Shown: positions 13,823 through 14,067 of the stretch, in pieces
Layout: each line of letters opens with the position of its first letter
How positions within the stretch are numbered: the first letter of the stretch is position 1
NCBI GenBank assembly: GCA_028821035.1
Contig: JAPPHP010000078.1
Coordinates: 1 to 14,067 of the forward strand
Source of the DNA: Gammaproteobacteria bacterium
Lineage (GTDB): Bacteria > Pseudomonadota > Gammaproteobacteria > Pseudomonadales > Azotimanducaceae
DNA length: 14,067 bases
Direction: 5' to 3'
Notes under the pieces: model-generated
The model's database searches: none
Told to the model about the DNA's origin: nothing
What the model saw: the letters and a program-made list of their open reading frames with translations, nothing else
Translations under genes and position numbers: made by a program

Positions 13823-14067
13823 TCAGCCGCAGAGAATCGGTAAGCCCTGCCGGTACGCGTCCTCGGCCCGGACACGCAGCTCGTCGAGCGTCCGGCTGCC
13901 GATGGGGTGGTCCACCATGGCGAAGGGATAGTCGGCGAGGCCCAGGGCGCGCGCGATGTTGCGGCCCGTCTTCTCGAACGGGTGCGTGCAGATCACGAGC
14001 GCGGGCTTGCCGAGTTGTTCGAAGGAGATGCCGTCATGCACACTGCACGTTGAACAGCTCCCTCAGT
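13823..14067 (-). CDS. UGSC-family selenoprotein, C-terminal part, with in-frame TGA read as selenocysteine
   Basis: Only the last 80 residues before the window edge are visible. Read from the edge, the frame gives TGA (14065-14063), then G-S-C-S-T-C-S-V-H-D-G, then FEQLGKPALVICTHPF and LADYPFAMVDHPIGSR, ending LPILCG. This is the conserved C-terminal pattern of the UGSC protein family, named for a selenocysteine-Gly-Ser-Cys motif; homologues have U or C at this position. The TGA falls exactly on the U, and a SECIS-like hairpin follows at once, so it should be decoded as selenocysteine. An ordinary reading would start a 72-residue gene at GTG 14041, but that GTG is the hairpin loop and would discard the family's defining motif. 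The U-x-x-C arrangement suggests a redox-active selenenylsulphide; the reaction is unknown. It probably shares a transcript with the DUF72 gene. Confidence 0.85.
14030..14058 (-). promoter_or_regulatory. Candidate bacterial SECIS hairpin inside the UGSC gene
   Basis: Immediately after the in-frame TGA the minus strand can fold as GCTGT, a TCAA bulge, CGTGCA, loop GTG, TGCATG and ACGGC. That gives 6 pairs above the bulge and 5 below, with G-T wobbles. The apical loop begins 20 bases after the TGA and its first base is G. Bacterial SECIS elements are known to lie within the coding region just downstream of UGA, with the loop about 16-37 bases away and a G in the first two loop positions. SelB would bind here to deliver Sec-tRNA. 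The fold was done by eye. Confidence 0.7.

Noticed and set aside
13823..14041. A complete 72-residue gene starting at GTG 14041
   Set aside because: The frame and the family homology continue upstream through the TGA into U-G-S-C. The GTG is the loop of the SECIS-like hairpin and has no ribosome site of its own.

Overview
The window is about 14 kb of GC-rich bacterial DNA, densely coding on both strands. No non-coding stretch exceeds about 220 bases, and I see no rRNA, tRNA, CRISPR array or complete insertion sequence. A TonB-dependent outer-membrane receptor, an apparent lipoprotein and several Sec-type signal peptides show a Gram-negative cell. The set of genes (large TonB receptor, PQQ dehydrogenase fused to cytochrome c, DUF6152 protein, secreted 'PDLxGxW' proteins, UGSC-family protein) is typical of little-cultivated environmental Pseudomonadota or Acidobacteriota. 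I cannot place it more precisely from sequence alone.

Layout. (1) 1-1413 (+): the 3' part of a D-aminoacylase-type amidohydrolase, followed by a strong hairpin at 1431-1460. (2) 1496-5495 (-): a TonB-dependent receptor, a HAD phosphatase and an ArsI/CadI-like VOC protein, in that transcription order and probably co-transcribed. (3) 5708-7580 (+), divergent from the receptor: a lipoprotein and a second secreted protein of the same uncharacterised family, one base apart, ending in a hairpin. (4) 7775-9556 (+): a hipB/hipA toxin-antitoxin locus whose two genes are separated by a 158-bp inverted-repeat element flanked by CTAG. (5) 9561-12234 (-): a DUF6152 periplasmic protein followed by a membrane-anchored PQQ dehydrogenase with a C-terminal cytochrome c. 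(6) 12336-13082 (+): a TMEM175-like membrane protein. (7) 13095 to the right edge (-): a UGSC-family selenoprotein, cut by the window edge, followed by a DUF72 protein.

How it fits together. The receptor, the two secreted proteins and the PQQ dehydrogenase/DUF6152 pair look like an envelope system for taking up and oxidising an unidentified substrate. The substrate assignment is inference only. The hipBA locus sits between the two envelope blocks like a small accessory insertion.

The two strongest observations are as follows. First, at the right edge the reading frame continues through an in-frame TGA that falls exactly at the U of a U-G-S-C motif. A hairpin with bacterial SECIS geometry lies immediately downstream. 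An ordinary gene caller would miss this and start the gene at a false GTG. Second, the element between hipB and hipA has 53-54-base imperfect inverted arms and a flanking CTAG duplication. Removing the element and one CTAG places the hipB stop 9 bases before the hipA ATG, as expected for an ancestral hipBA operon interrupted by a MITE-like insertion.
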